This document shows, piece by piece, positions 35,701 to 48,995 of a DNA stretch of 64,000 nt. The notes under the pieces are model-generated. The model saw only the letters and a program-made list of their open reading frames with translations. It ran no database searches and was not told where the DNA came from. The DNA is taken from the NCBI RefSeq assembly GCF_029784135.1, contig NC_073745.1:239230191-239294190 (forward strand), written 5' to 3'. This DNA is from Toxorhynchites rutilus septentrionalis. Lineage: Eukaryota; Arthropoda; Insecta; Diptera; Culicidae. Position 1 is the stretch's first letter; the number at the start of each line of letters is the position of its first letter. A program made the position numbers and the translations under genes.

Positions 35701-35739
35701 TAATATCTGAAAGATTTGTTTTTGTGGTTGTGATACAAA

Positions 35740-36620
<881 letters not shown>

Positions 36621-36631
36621 AAATTGCGATA

Positions 36632-37420
36632 ATCTATATATATAAAAATGGATTTCTGTCTGTCTGTCTGATTCTTATGGAATCGGAAACTACTGAACCG
36701 ATCGACATGAAAATTGGTACGTAGGGGTTTTTGGGGCCAGGGAAGGTTTTCGTGATAGTTTGAGACCCCTCCCCCCTCTCTAAGGATGGGGGAGGGGGTG
36801 ACGGTGGACTGCCATACAAATTAAACACAAATTTCTGCATTACTCGAGAATTAATCAAGAAAATCAAACCAGATTAGGCATCTGAAGGTTTTAGGGTGCA
36901 ATAAATGTTTCTATGGTGGTTAGACTCTCCACTCTCCTCTCTAAGGGGGGGGGGGGGGCTGCAATATAAATCAAACACAAATTTCTGCATAACTCGAGAA
37001 CTAATCAAGCAAATGGAACCAAATTAGGCATATGGAGGTTTTAGGATGCAATAAATGTTTCTGTGATGGTTAGACACTTCCTCTCTAAAGGGGAGCTGCC
37101 ATACAAATGGAACACAAATTTCTGCATTATTCGAGAATTAATCAAGCAAATGAAACCAAATTTTGTATGTGAAGATTTTAGGGCGCAATGAATGTTTCTT
37201 TGATGGTTACACTCTCCACCACCCTCTCTAAGGGGGGCTGCCATACAAACGAAACACAAACTCCTGCATAACTCGAGAATTAATCAAGCACAATTTAGGA
37301 TGTGAGGGTTTTTGGGTATGAGAAATGTTTCTATAATGGTATGACACCCCTCGCTCCTCTGGAATGGAGAGGGGGTCCCATAAAAATATTACACATGTTT
37401 CAACCAAAAATATTCCAACC
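36632..37420 (+). mobile_element. Helitron/Helentron-like 5' end with tandem units
   Basis: Starts TCTATATATATAAAAATGGA after an A, followed by TTTCTGTCTGTCTGTCTG and GGAATCGGAAACTACTGAAC, the common 5' start of insect Helitrons. Then come four units of about 140 bp marked by CTCGAGAATTAATCAAG (36843, 36993, 37132, 37274) and AATGTTTCTNTGATGGTT. No Rep/helicase gene and no clear CTRR 3' hairpin, so non-autonomous. Confidence 0.7.
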
Positions 37421-37487
37421 ATACATGACAATTGAAAATTTTCGGAAAACTCTGAAGGAAAAAGGGAAAATTAGGAAAATTCTATTC

Positions 37488-37743
37488 CCATATGTTCTAC
37501 AATTCCATAGTGACAAGTGCTGTTACTCCATTTGATGTTTACGCTAGTGAAATTGATCTTTGTTCGAAACTGGAAATGGATTTTAATGTGGTGAAACGCA
37601 CTCCTATATCTTCTTCTATATATATAAATCTTGAACGAGAATTGTGTCTGAAAATAGTCTGATATTATAATGATGAGTTTTGGTAGAAATACTAGGAATT
37701 TTATAGTTAAAGGTAAATTCAACGGGGTCGATTAGATAAGTCG
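37488..37743 (+). repeat. Direct repeat copy A
   Basis: CCCATATGTTCTACAATTCC through TCTTGAACGAGAATTGTGT to GGTCGATTAGAT, repeated at 38250-38640. Copy A lacks about 125 bp (from AAATGGATCACC to GGTTCAAAAG) present in copy B. Confidence 0.8.
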
Positions 37744-37747
37744 ATTA

Positions 37748-38250
37748 GTGTCCCCGTTTTATATCCCTCCTATCCGATCGATAAACTTTTACTTAGTCGC
37801 GGCAATACATACACACACTCTTTACAGATACACGGGCCAAAGGTTGTGCAGTCCACTGATCATTCAACAAGAGCCAAAGGTTGTACCGCTCATGACAACT
37901 CTACATGAACTGATGATTGCGCCGGTTAGTGACCATTCTATCCTGGATTCCTCGAGTCGAGAAAGACGCACCACGCTAGATATGAGGTACAGACTAGGGG
38001 GGCGTTGCTGATTAAGGGTCAGCTGCATCCCAATAGGAAGTATCCCGTGTCGGGCACACGTACAGAGCATTGGAGACAGCAACATCCGAATTACGAAAAC
38101 ACTTGTAATACTAACCTCGAGCCAACCGCGAGTAATCGGTTACATATTACTAACATAGACAATAAGAAAAATTGTCAAAGTATTGAACTCCCGGCCCCGT
38201 GAGGATAACACCATATGAGCCTTGATAGAAATATATATTTTGGAAAAAAA
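37748..38250 (+). mobile_element. I-clade LINE 3' UTR fragment
   Basis: About 500 bp closely matching, in opposite orientation, 16204-16709 of the large LINE: TATATCCCTCCTA, CCAAAGGTTGTRCMGCTC and the end CACCATATGAGCCTTGATAG, then an A run. Only sequence beyond the ORF2 stop is present, so it is a strongly 5'-truncated copy. It sits exactly between direct repeat copies A and B. No clear TSD. Confidence 0.88.
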
Positions 38251-38640
38251 ACTCCCATATGTTCTACAATTACATAGTGACCAGCGTTGTTAGTCTATTT
38301 GATGTTTGCGCTAACGAAATTAATCTTTGTCCGAAAGTGGAAATGGATTTGAATGTGATAAAACGTACTCCTATATCTACTAATATCTATATAAATAAAA
38401 ATGGATCACCAGAGCAAAACTCGTGAAAGGAATTAGGGCTGTCTTTATTCTATCATATTTTCTGTATCAAACATTTATTCCATGTAACGGAGAAATATGT
38501 TATTTGCAAGTGGTTCAAAAGTCTTGAACGAGAATTGTGTTTGAAAATAATCTGATATTATAATGACGAGTTTTGGTAGAAATACTAGCAAGTTTATAGT
38601 AAAAGGTAATTTTGAAGGGTCGATTAGATTATCAATCAAT
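38251..38640 (+). repeat. Right arm of the 245-bp inverted repeat and direct copy B
   Basis: 38251-38495 is the near-identical inverted partner of 34981-35225. 38496-38640 continues the match to copy A (AACGAGAATTGTGT, GACGAGTTTTGGTAGAAATA). It contains TCTATATAAATAAAAATGGA near 38387, again Helitron-start-like. Confidence 0.85.
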
Positions 38641-39950
38641 CAATAGTTCTGCACTCATGAACGTGCGCTTAGTAAGAAAACCTGAATGTTTGATGGTATT
38701 GATAACAAAACATAAATTTTGCTAGTTATTAAATAGAGATCAAACTTAGTTTGAAGACAACTTTTAAATTAAATATTTGTCACGCAGCGCGATTTGACAT
38801 ATACAGTAATGCTTTTGAATCCGGACACTTTTTCGTTACATTTGTTACATATAGAAATAATATATAAAAGATTTGAGATTATTTGCAATTAATAATTTCT
38901 ATATACTGACAATGATATCATTACTTCGGTTACTTTTTCATGCACTAGTCATTTATATGGTGCAACTCAGTTACCGATATGCGCATAGAATGTATTGAAC
39001 AAGATTATGTTGATAGTTCCCTTCATATGCACCGTCAATGTTACCAAGCAAGTCAACTCTCGTTTCGATATTTAGCGTCTACTTCTAATTAAATTTGAAA
39101 ACGCTTGCGATGATGAACTGTTGACTTTGTTTGAGATACAAATGTTGGATAACAAACACTCCTCAGATGTTTTTTTTTAAATACCAAGCGCCTACACCGA
39201 ATACAATTTACAAACACACAACGATGTGGAAAAACCATTGGTTTGATGGATCATATATTGTTTACGAAATTTTGCAAACAAACCCACTTGTTACTTTCGA
39301 ATTTGAAAAATGCATGTTCTAAGCCCTGTTCTAAAATTTAGTATACTTTATGTATTTTTATAGATTAAATATGTTCAGACCTTTAATCAGTTAAAATGCG
39401 AAAAAGTTTGTGGTGTACCCATTATTGATTGTCCGTTGGATAAAATTTATTTTTACATTTATTTACATAAAATTTATTTCGAACCACAGCCGTTCAATCT
39501 TTCTGGTCCGTCCAGTAAGAGAACCCAATTTTCCTGCAAATAATAACAATAAAGTTGGCGATGCCACCATCCTCATCGATTGGGCAAATGTGAACGAGAT
39601 CGAACATTCGATCCAAACCTCCGTATAAACGACCAAAGATGAAATTTTAATGACCAGCAACCAGAAGCAGTTTCGAGGTAGAAAATTTGTGTGAAGAAAA
39701 AAAAATCTCCCGTTAGAAAACAAAAAGAACAACGCGAAAAGGGATTGGATAACACGCTGCCAATTTTAGCACCATATTTAAAATGATATTGAAATTATCG
39801 TAGAAACGGGACCATTCTTTGTGGCAAACGTTTAAAGAAACAACGTTCAGAGGAGCTTCCCATTCAGAGCGGTTGGAAGTGTTCGTTGAGAGGCGAGAAA
39901 AACTGCGCTTACAATGATAATACTAATATTTTTTTATGCTTCACCAACAG
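38641..39950. other. AT-rich, intron-like
   Basis: No TE or gene recognised to about 39740. 39750-39950 becomes more exon-like and ends in a pyrimidine-rich acceptor tract. Confidence 0.4.
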
Positions 39951-40404
39951 GCACAAAGTGAGGGAGGAAACGGTTCGCGTGACTACTAAGGACACGCAAA
40001 GTGCACAAGGAAGCTTCTATCGAACCATCCACTCTGCTGCTGGTGTGGTGTGGTTCTACAAGATCAACTTACAACGCAAACAGATGGTAATTTAAGAGCC
40101 TAAGAAAGTTGTTCGACGTCAAAAGAGCTGCTGCTCGACGCGGAAGAAGAAGAAAACCGCACACCGAAATGAAGCCATCGTAACGAAGAAATAGTGTACC
40201 GGCGAATGTTTCAATCAATTGCTGGGAATCGGTTTGTGTGACCCGGCGGAAGAAATTTTGTGTGTGTTCAGTGCTTCAACAGTTGATTCCAGACATTACA
40301 GCAGAAGGTGGTGGCAATGAATAATTGAGTGGCTTACTCGACAAACACTACTTGACCGGGACTAGTTATGTGTCAGCTGGTAGAACGGAACCTGTTAATT
40401 TGAG
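39951..40404 (+). other. Candidate internal non-coding exon
   Basis: Preceded by TTTTTTTATGCTTCACCAACAG, a good 3' splice site, and followed by TTTGAG|GTAGGT, a good donor. The 454 bp are CA/GA-rich without TE homology. Stops occur in every frame, with a tiny ATG-Val-Ile-stop at about 40084, so it would be 5' UTR. It has the same orientation as the candidate exon ending at 14914. Evidence is splice signals and composition only. Confidence 0.4.
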
Positions 40405-41650
40405 GTAGGTAAAATTGTTGGGTTTGAATCTATGTATACTTTATATCGTTGGTTTCACGAAGAGGAGGAAAGAAAACGTTCCATCTGAAGTGTTAGAAAA
40501 AACCTCAACACCGGTACATAATGCTGCTCGATGTTACATGTACATAAGTTGATCGTCTTAACAAAACCCTGCTCTCAACAGCGAGACAACCTCACTTTTT
40601 CCTCGCGTTGGCATTTTTTGCCATCCTTCTGCTTTTATGACGAAGTAATACTGTTTAAGCGAACTTTTCTTTTGTCGTTCTTGCTCGAGTCTGGTGGAAA
40701 ACCGTAAAAAAAATACTTCAGCACTTGTATACTTTGTTCTTCCACTTTAATCGGGAGTTTGGTTTATTCATTTATGCAAACCTATTGTCGAGGCCAATGT
40801 TGTGCGCACACTGTGAAACATATCTATAGGAAATGTAATGTCTGTGAGATGATTAACCACTGTTAGAAGTTTTATTTTCATAGATAATTGAATGTTTAAC
40901 ATAATATTGTATCATTCTAGAATTTATGCTCATTGGAATGGATATGTTACCCTTAAGAAGATTCGTAGTGTTTCATGAAAGCGAAATTATACCCCAAATT
41001 TTAAACCGTAAACATTGTACGTAAGTACTAGTTTACGTTTCGACTTAGTTTGTATTTCGTACTTCGCTCTCTTCCATAGAAAAAAGCGTCGAGTGCTTTC
41101 TTTTCGTTGACTCTTACTTGTGAGAATTGCTAAAACAGAATTACTAATGAACATTTTATTGGTACACTGGAAAAAGTTTTGTTGATTGAATGTGAAGAAT
41201 GTGCCAAAAAAAACTGGTTGATTGCAAACCCTGCTCAAAAATAAAATTGTTTGATTTAAATGATTCATTCTACATTTCAATGCCTATCATGTATACAATG
41301 TATACAAATATCAATATTATATAACATTCAATGCTTATCCTCGAACGCACTTTTCATCAAACTTTTAAATTGAAGAAATTTCCCCCCTTGCGGTTTATAT
41401 CTTTCTCATTGTTTGCAGTGTTATTCGTGTTTAGAAGATTTCTCTTGACCACTGCTTTCGAGATTCCGGGCGTATATAACTCGATCTCATCTTAATAGAT
41501 CGCAAAGAAGTTTGCATCAATTGGTTGCAAAAATTTCTAATTTTTGTTACTGTGATAGATACAGTAACAAAAACCATTTTTGAAATAAACAATTCAGTTG
41601 AATAATTGCAAAATGTCAAGCATTATCTAATCACGCTGAATTTGTGTTTA
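40405..41650. other. Intron-like, no feature recognised
   Basis: AT-rich sequence with only short ORFs in both directions. Confidence 0.4.
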
Positions 41651-43918
41651 TTTCAAGCCTGATTTGAAGTGTAGGATAATATCGAATTCTGACCTAGTTG
41701 TGGGTGTTGGAGATTACAATCGAACTGAATATTTATTTATTGAGATTCAGTTTATGCTTGGTTTATTTTATTGCCCACCTAGAGTGGACTGTGCCGATGT
41801 GTTAAATCGAAAGTTGTTTGAGTTTTCATTTTGTTACTCTAACGTTATATTAATAGGGGATTTCAACACGGACTTAAATAAGCGGAAAACAAAAGCTTGC
41901 GGTCTTGTAATGCAATTCATATGTCTCGGATTTAAATGCGTAATTCAAGAGCCCAATCACTTCTATCCTGGGGGATGGGGATATAATTTTTTCGTCAATT
42001 AACGTTGCTCGTGTTCCTTCTAATCAACCGAAGTTCTTCAGAGACTATAGACGAATTGACTACGATCAATTATATATTGTGCAACCGTGTAAATCATTTA
42101 ATCAACAAAGCCAAAGCTGATTACGTTTCCTCTGTTTTGCATTCCAGTTGTTCTAGTAAGCAATTGTGGACGAGACTTAAGCAACTCAATGTGTCTATAC
42201 CTGCTGATTAAGTTAACTAACTCTGGCGATGAAATCAATAATTTCTTCAGCGAAAACTTTACGTGTGACCTTGAGCTACCACCACTACCTCCAGAAAATC
42301 CGAATGGTTTTAGATTTCTTGCAGATTTCAGAGGTTGCAAAAGCGATTGAATCTATTACTTCGAACGCTGTTGGACTTGATGGCATCCCTTTGAAATTCA
42401 TTAAATTGATTGTACCCTACGTTATCATTCCAATTACATTCGTGTTCAATCTAGTTTTTTCGACTTCTGAATTTCCTCGAGCGTGGAAAGCGTCTAGGAT
42501 AATTCCGATACCAAAAAAAAAAAACAAGAAAAACTGCATTAAACAACCTGCGTCGAATTAGCATACTTTCCTCGTTCTCCAGAGCTTTCAAACAAATTGC
42601 CAAACATCAAATGCAGGAGTTTATCAACACATTCAACCTGTTTACTCCGTATCAATCTGGTTTTAGAGCTGGACATAGTACAGCATCGGCTTTGTTGAAG
42701 GTTCTTGGTGACATAAATGAGTTTGTAGACAAGAAAGGCACAGCCTTTCTACTTCTCATTGACTTTTCAAAAGCTTTTGATAGAGCGTCCCATGCAAAAA
42801 AAAAAACTCAGATCAGTACAGCTTTCCCGGGAAGCAGTTTACCTTATTGGGTCATATCTTTGTCAGCGCACCCAAGTAGTTGAATCTCAAGGAACTCTAT
42901 CAAATTCGGTCAACATAATGTCAGGTGTACCACAAGGGTCAGTGATTGGGCCATTACTTTTCTCACTATTCATTAATGATTTGCCGAATATTCTCAAATA
43001 TTGCTGATGATGTTCAGCTATATTTTTGCTCCCTCGATAGCGCTGTCGATGAAATGGCTCGGTTAATTAATTCTGATCTTGAGAATATCTGTCGGTGGTC
43101 AGAACGTAACCTACTCCCTATTAATACTTCCAAAACGAAAGTTATGTTTATAAGTAGACGTCAGAGACCACATTCATTGCCAAATATTCTTCTCAAAAAT
43201 GAAGTTCTAGAATATGTTGACAAAGCTCCCAACCTGGGAGTTGTTTTTCAGTATGAGTTGGAGTGGGATGCTCATATTAATATACAGTGATCCAAAATCT
43301 ATGCTGGCCTTCGCCACTTGAGGCTTACTGCAAGTATGTTGTCTGCCACGGGTAAAATAAGATTATTTAAATCTCTCCTACTACCCTACTTCACTTATGG
43401 CTTATGGTAGCTGCTCTCGAGAGATTGAGGGTGGCGCTAAATGGGTGTGTTAGATGGATATTCGGTATTAGTACGATTTCTCGTGTTTATCATCTTCACT
43501 ATCAACTATTGGGATGTTCTTTTCATAATTTTCTTAAAATGCGATACATCGTCTTTCTGTTTAGAATAGTCCATTATGGCCTTTATCTTTTTGAAAAGCT
43601 TAGTTAGCACGCGAACCCAAAATTTTGTTCTGCCACAAGAAAATACCTCTCATTTTAGAGACTCATTCTTCATGCGAGCAATTATTCTGCGGAACCAGCT
43701 ACCAGCTGAAATTAAAATCATTCGAACACGCGGACGGTTCAGTCGTGAATGCATAGATTGGCTAGAGGGAAGAAATTAGAAATTAGAATTAGAAAATAGC
43801 TATTCATTGAAATCTGATCCAAAATTTAAGATGTGGTCGTATTGTATCCAATTGCAGAATTTAGAAAGAAGAAGTCCTTACTCTGCAAGTATTTATGAAT
43901 GAATAAAATGAAATGAAT
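41651..43918 (+). pseudogene. Decayed non-LTR retrotransposon (EN-RT), CR1/L2-like
   Basis: Successive frame fragments on the + strand: endonuclease C-terminal part (IGDFNTDLNKR, about 41860), RT motifs NAVGLDGIPLKFI (42370), YQSGFRAGHSTASALL (42650), LLIDFSKAFDRASH (42755), SGVPQGSVIGPLLF (42925), ADDVQLYF (43008), and a thumb/C-terminal part to the TAG near 43779. At least five frame breaks. The 3' end is TGAATGAATAAAATGAAATG, a short-repeat tail as in L2/CR1 elements. The 5' half is missing. Clade is tentative. Confidence 0.85.
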
Positions 43919-44499
43919 TTCACATTTGATTGGCACAATTTCTACTCCTTATATTCTACCAAACAAAAGGAGCGACTAAAGTAAAAGCGGAATACAATTT
44001 GAACACATCAATACCATTGCGCAATGAATCAAACAAACGTAGCTATCCACCTTAAATATCATTCCATTCAAGGGGAATATGAAAAACAAGACAACGAAGC
44101 CAACTCACGCACAAACAGTTCTATACAATGGAAGCCTGAAGAGATGTGATACATTGCGTTGTAAGCCCCTCCCCAGAGTGCAAAGCGACCATCAACCAAA
44201 TGAAACAGTTTGATTTACAAATAAGCCACATATAAGCAGGGTAATTCAATCCATCATCAGCAATATGAGTTGTAGCAAAACAGTAACATCAGCAAAAACC
44301 ACCTCAACGGCAGCTATCAATACAACATGAACTACTAAAGCTGACGAAATCGTCAGTGACGATACATCATCACGATTTCGGAAACCAGCTATCAAACAGA
44401 GAGCGTCCAAAAAAGAGACCGTGAGTTCAGAATAAGTTTTTTATATTGGCCTTTTCACGACTAGAGACCAATTAACTGCAAAAGTTTAAAGTTTCTGTA
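43919..44499. other. No feature recognised
   Basis: A-rich sequence between the LINE tail and the DD37E relic. No ORF or repeat of note. Confidence 0.4.
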
Positions 44500-45350
44500 C
44501 GGAAACCCACATTCTCTTCATGTCTTCTTCAGATTTGATCTCCTTAGAATGCTTCCGTAGTATCGTAATAGCCCAGTATTTTTTGATAAGCCCTAGTTCC
44601 AGTGCGTTGGGGAGGGGATGGGGTCTTCATGTCATTGGGTACGAAAGTGACCCCGTTGGTTTCGTACCACTCCAGGACATCCTTTGAATAGTGACACAAA
44701 GCTGGAACCGGCCAGAAGATGGCAGGGCCCTCGTGTTGCATCTACAGAGGAAGCAGACGCTTCTGTAGGCACTTCTTGAGGTGGATCAGCTCGTTTACAG
44801 TGCCGGTAATCACCAACAGCGGACTCCGTTTGCCACACTAGCAGTTCGCTTGCCGTATCGTGTATTTCTTGACAAACTTTGAAAGTTTCTGCTTCCTTTC
44901 TTCCTCCGGAACATCAAACATGTGCTGGGCGGTGAAGAACAATAGCTCCGGAAGCTGCCGGAAGTCCGCCTTGACGTAAGTCTCTCCATCCATGATGAGA
45001 CAATGAGGCTTCGTTAGCATCTGGGTGTACATCTTCCGGGCTCGCGACTTTCCAACCGAATTTTGCCGTTCATCACGATTTGGAGCCTTATGTACATTGT
45101 ACGTATGCAGTCCCTCTCGGTCCTTGACACTTTGAACTGAAGACTTGGACGTAATTAACTTCTTGGCCACATCCCTGACCTGACCGAAGCATTGGGATTT
45201 CGCTTAAATGCTTTCACGACACGCTTCACTAATCACTAATAGAACATCAATTCTGACCGCATTTCTTCGTTCGCTCGATGCTCAGAGTTTCGTAGTAACG
45301 TTTAATCACACAATTTACCGTTGACTGTTGGCGCAAAATTCGTGGATAGA
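44500..45350 (-). pseudogene. ITmD37E-type transposase relic
   Basis: Homologous to the 61.5 kb element: RILRQQSTVNCVIKRYYETL (HTH part, about 45330-45270), then RQNSVGKSRARK, CLIMDGETYVKAD with the first Asp region, and on the far side HYSKDVLEWYETNGVTFVP. The second catalytic Asp is lost (WPVPALCHYS) and the Glu region is scrambled. Frame breaks at several points and no TIRs found. An old, immobile copy. Confidence 0.85.
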
Positions 45351-45359
45351 CCTAGGCTT

Positions 45360-46245
45360 CATTTTGTAATTTATGAGAAACAAGTTTTTGAAATACAGGT
45401 ATTTTGAAGCATTGTCACATCACACGACTCACGTCACGAAAAGTATACGATCCGTTCCAGCGTGGCGTGACAACATTTTGACTCACTACAAACACTGTTT
45501 TTGCGTTTTCATTTATGAATCACACCAAATTAAACGATGTTATAGTAAAGTTGAGAACATTCCCTATAAGAATCATCAGATGGAAAATATTTTATAGTTA
45601 GATTGGTTTGTTGTCAGTCAATTACTTTTGTGACGTTACAACATCTGACGATTTGTTGTTTCGGATTGTTGAACATTAATGATTAATTTATTGATTTACA
45701 GCTCCGTTTAAAAACATACAAATGAACATTGTTCTATGTTTCGTCAACAATAGATGAACGTATACTCCAGGAAACAGAATATAATCTTGTTTCGATTCCC
45801 GGTTTGCCGATAATAGTGTTAAATGACAAAAAAGAGAAACTCATACGATATGGGTATTGAGTGAAAGAATCTATCGATCCTTATATTTGGTGGTCATTAA
45901 ACTTAAAGCAGTATCCCAATTGGCAAAGTTTGTTAGAGTGTATCTTTCAGATGCTTGCAGTTTACAATAAAATCTGGCATTTCTCAAAATATTTGTTTGC
46001 CATTTTATATTACCATTTAAGTGGTAAAAGTAGTAAAAGTAAGTTATTTTAACATAAGAATATATATAAATTCTTGAGATATCTCTGCACCTGCTCCACC
46101 AAACTTCAATGTATATATACCATTGAATAAATAATTAAATACTTTTTTGAAGAGCCGTGGGTAGACCTTGGTTTCGTTTTGTTATTTATGAAAAACAAGC
46201 ATTTGAATACCAGGTATTTCGAAACGATGTCACATCACAAAAATA
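45360..46245. repeat. Second and partial third copy of the TGACGTGACAAC repeat
   Basis: 45360-45760 matches 27830-28220 and contains CGTGGCGTGACAACATTTTG and TTTGTGACGTTACAACATCT. Its first 100 bp (GTAGACC...TTATGARAAACAAG..TTTGAA) recur at about 46150-46245. The stretch between is AT-rich with nothing recognised. Confidence 0.65.
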
Positions 46246-46249
46246 GAGA

Positions 46250-47617
46250 TGGTGACTTCCGGATCGTTAAAAACGGTTCAAAAAGACCGGAAATTGCATG
46301 AAATCCCTCAATATAATCGGAAATGATAGTGTTAGCAAGTATCCATAGGTTCGCGAAGAAGAATGAAAAAATAAAATAAAGTTCTATAGTGAGCAGACAC
46401 GATTTGAGCCAAAGGGTTAGAGTGGGAAGAACTTAACCTTAGTGCAACGTGTGTGGAGTTAGACAAAGAGAGTGCACATACGAATGTACAGGTAAACGTC
46501 AAAGATCAACGGTTAAAGTCAACGTCATTTTCAAAACGCAAACGTAAACGCCCTTGCACAAATACGCGCACATGTACGCACAGATGCATACAGTCTTCCG
46601 TGTTTCACATCAAACACTGCGTACGAGACGAACAATGTTCACGCTGCTCTCGCAGTTTTGTGTTTGTAGACAAACATGATTTTTTTCATTCCTTATGTTT
46701 GAAAATGTGACATTTTTGTTTCACATGATGTTCAAACATCATGTACAGTTTCTCTTGTATTTTCACCCTAACAACGGCGATGTGTAAAGTAACAGAAGTA
46801 ACACACGGTGTGTTGGTGTGTTGACATGGAAAAGGGAAGGGCAAAATCTATCAACATTTTGGGCAAATAAAATACACCTCTTCATCTGTTCTGAACAAAA
46901 GAATTGATATCAGAGTTCTTCACAATTGATATAATTATTTAGTCCACGCATCAAGTTATAAATTGAATTTATGAAACATTCGCTATTATAAGTTATTTGA
47001 ACAAGTACTAAAATTGATTAGAGCGTGGAGGAGATGTTTAGTTTCCCACATCAAAATACCAAGAATAGGTGTGAACTTTCCTGGAAACTACCTTTTGGGT
47101 ACTTATTTATCTATTTGGCCAGCATTTGTATGACGTCGCCCCGCTGTGCACTCGGCTCCCCAGATTTCAATTGGCAACATGCACGGAGAAAAAAAATCTC
47201 ATAGAAAGCTTCTTTCTATTCAAAATTTTCTTCTCACGGGAAATAGCTATGGATTATTTAATCAGACTTGCAAAATGTTCATGAATTTATAGTCTCTGAG
47301 TTCACGTAAATTTTTCAATACGGACTAAATTTCTAGTTAGTTTCTGTGAAAAAAAATGCTCCACAAAGAAATGTTTTATGATTTTAATTATTTTTGCCCG
47401 TGCATGAGATAAACACACGACATGACATGATGTGCTTAAATTATAAACATCGTGTTTGTGTATGATGTGAGAAACTCATGTTTATGTTTGAGTATCATTG
47501 TTCGTGTTTGGGGTAAACATTAAACACTAGCGAAAAGCATGTTCGTGTTCAAGCAAAAACATGGAATTTTCACATCGCGTGGACATATGTAAGTGTTTTC
47601 CGGAAGACTGGATGCAT
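46250..47617. other. No gene recognised; weak inverted similarity at the edges
   Basis: GATGCATACAGTCTTCCGTG (46582) and, in reverse, GCATCCAGTCTTCCGGAAA (about 47600) are similar, with CATG/TTTGTGTTT-rich sequence between. The arms are too diverged to call an element. Confidence 0.35.
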
Positions 47618-47625
47618 ACATAGAA

Positions 47626-47787
47626 CTGAGGAGGCGATCTGGTGTAGTGGTAACATCCATGCCTCTCACGCTAAAGGTCACGAGTTCGATTCTCACTCCC
47701 GACATTCTTCCAAAAATGGAAGTAAAAAGTGACGAACCAGCCAAATGAGTTGAAAATCACTATAATACAGATAAAAAAAAAAAAAAA
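47626..47787 (+). mobile_element. tRNA-derived SINE with poly(A)
   Basis: A box TGGTGTAGTGG (47640-47650) and B box GAGTTCGATTC (47682-47692) of a tRNA-like head, a short body, and a tail ending in a run of about 16 A. Flanked by ACATAGAA at 47618-47625 and 47788-47795. Different family from the SINE at 24.7 kb. Confidence 0.88.
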
Positions 47788-47795
47788 ACATAGAA

Positions 47796-48532
47796 TTAAT
47801 CAAATGTTTCTGATAGTAAAATCAAATGTGTTCACCCGGTAGTGAGCGCCACTCGATGCGCCAGGCTTGTGCGAGTTATTGATGGCAAGTGCCAGAGTGG
47901 AAGGGTTAGTAAATCACGATGTAAAAACTGGTAGTCGGTTTAGAACCACCTTTTTGGAGGTCGTTTATGGACCACCTTGACTTTTTCCTAATAACGGCAT
48001 GCCGTGTACAAAAGGTAACAGGTGGATTCAATCTTTATAGCTTGTTTTGATGAACATGCCATAAGCAATTGAAACTGTCTTGTTGTGCAATGTTTCACAA
48101 TCTAAAAGAACATTGAACTCATTGTCCATACAGGTCGAAAATATTTTTTGTCACGCCTTTCGGATAGATATGATTATTCCTTGTATTGTCGTTACTACTG
48201 AAACTGACGCCTTCTTTATTATCTCAGTAGTATTTTAATTCCTTATCGCAAAATATTAGACCCACTTTTTTTTTATTTTTTTATTTGTGTGCCCATTTCC
48301 ATTTGTAAAGGCCTTTTCCTATTTTCCAAAAATAATTTTTTTCAAAAAGTAACAAATTGAAACCAATGAGCTAGTATTCTCTCAAAAAATATTGGGTTTG
48401 TGCCGGATGGAGTGTGCTAGGAGATGAACTCGTTGTGTTGGGCAAAGCAAATTCATAAAATTTCTACAACATGGCTGTATAACACGACTAACATATTAAA
48501 AGAGCCTATTTACTATAAATAGACATTAAATT
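47796..48532. other. No feature recognised
   Basis: AT-rich, non-coding in appearance. Confidence 0.4.
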
Positions 48533-48995
48533 AGAAATATTTTTTTAAATATCTCGAGAATGGCTGCATTCAGAAGGAGATTGATAAACAGCTTTTTTGT
48601 TTTAAATCATATTAAGATTCATAATTTGTGCCTAAAAATGATTGTTAGCATACAAATATTCGATGTCTCGAAAGTTCATAAAAAATTGATGTTACACAAA
48701 GTTCGTCAAAAATAGATTTACCATCTTGGACTGATTCTTTAAATTTTCTACATGCTTTCTATTTTATATGAAAAAATTGATAAATACATATATAAATTTA
48801 AAAAAAATTGAAATTAAAAAAGACAATAAATTATAAATATGTTTTCAAATATCCCGAGAAAGGCTGCATTTAATAGGAGATTGATAAAGAGCCTTTTTAT
48901 TTTAAATAACATCAGGATTCATAATTTGTGGCTAAAATGATTGGTCACATACAAAAATTCGAAGTTTCAAAAATTCATAAAAAATCGATGTTTCA
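48533..48995 (+). repeat. Tandem direct repeat, period about 300 bp
   Basis: 48533-48697 and 48833-48995 align over about 165 bp (shared GAGATTGATAAA, AGCTTTTTTGTTTTAAAT-like, TTCATAATTTGTG). Similarity is roughly three quarters. Non-coding. Confidence 0.75.

Noticed and set aside
46586..47616. MITE bounded by GATGCATAC...CTTCCG inverted words
   Set aside because: Only short, diverged end similarity; no TSD and no consistent arms.
47635..47705. Functional tRNA gene on the + strand
   Set aside because: tRNA-like boxes are followed by a SINE body and poly(A) with flanking direct repeats; no proper cloverleaf.
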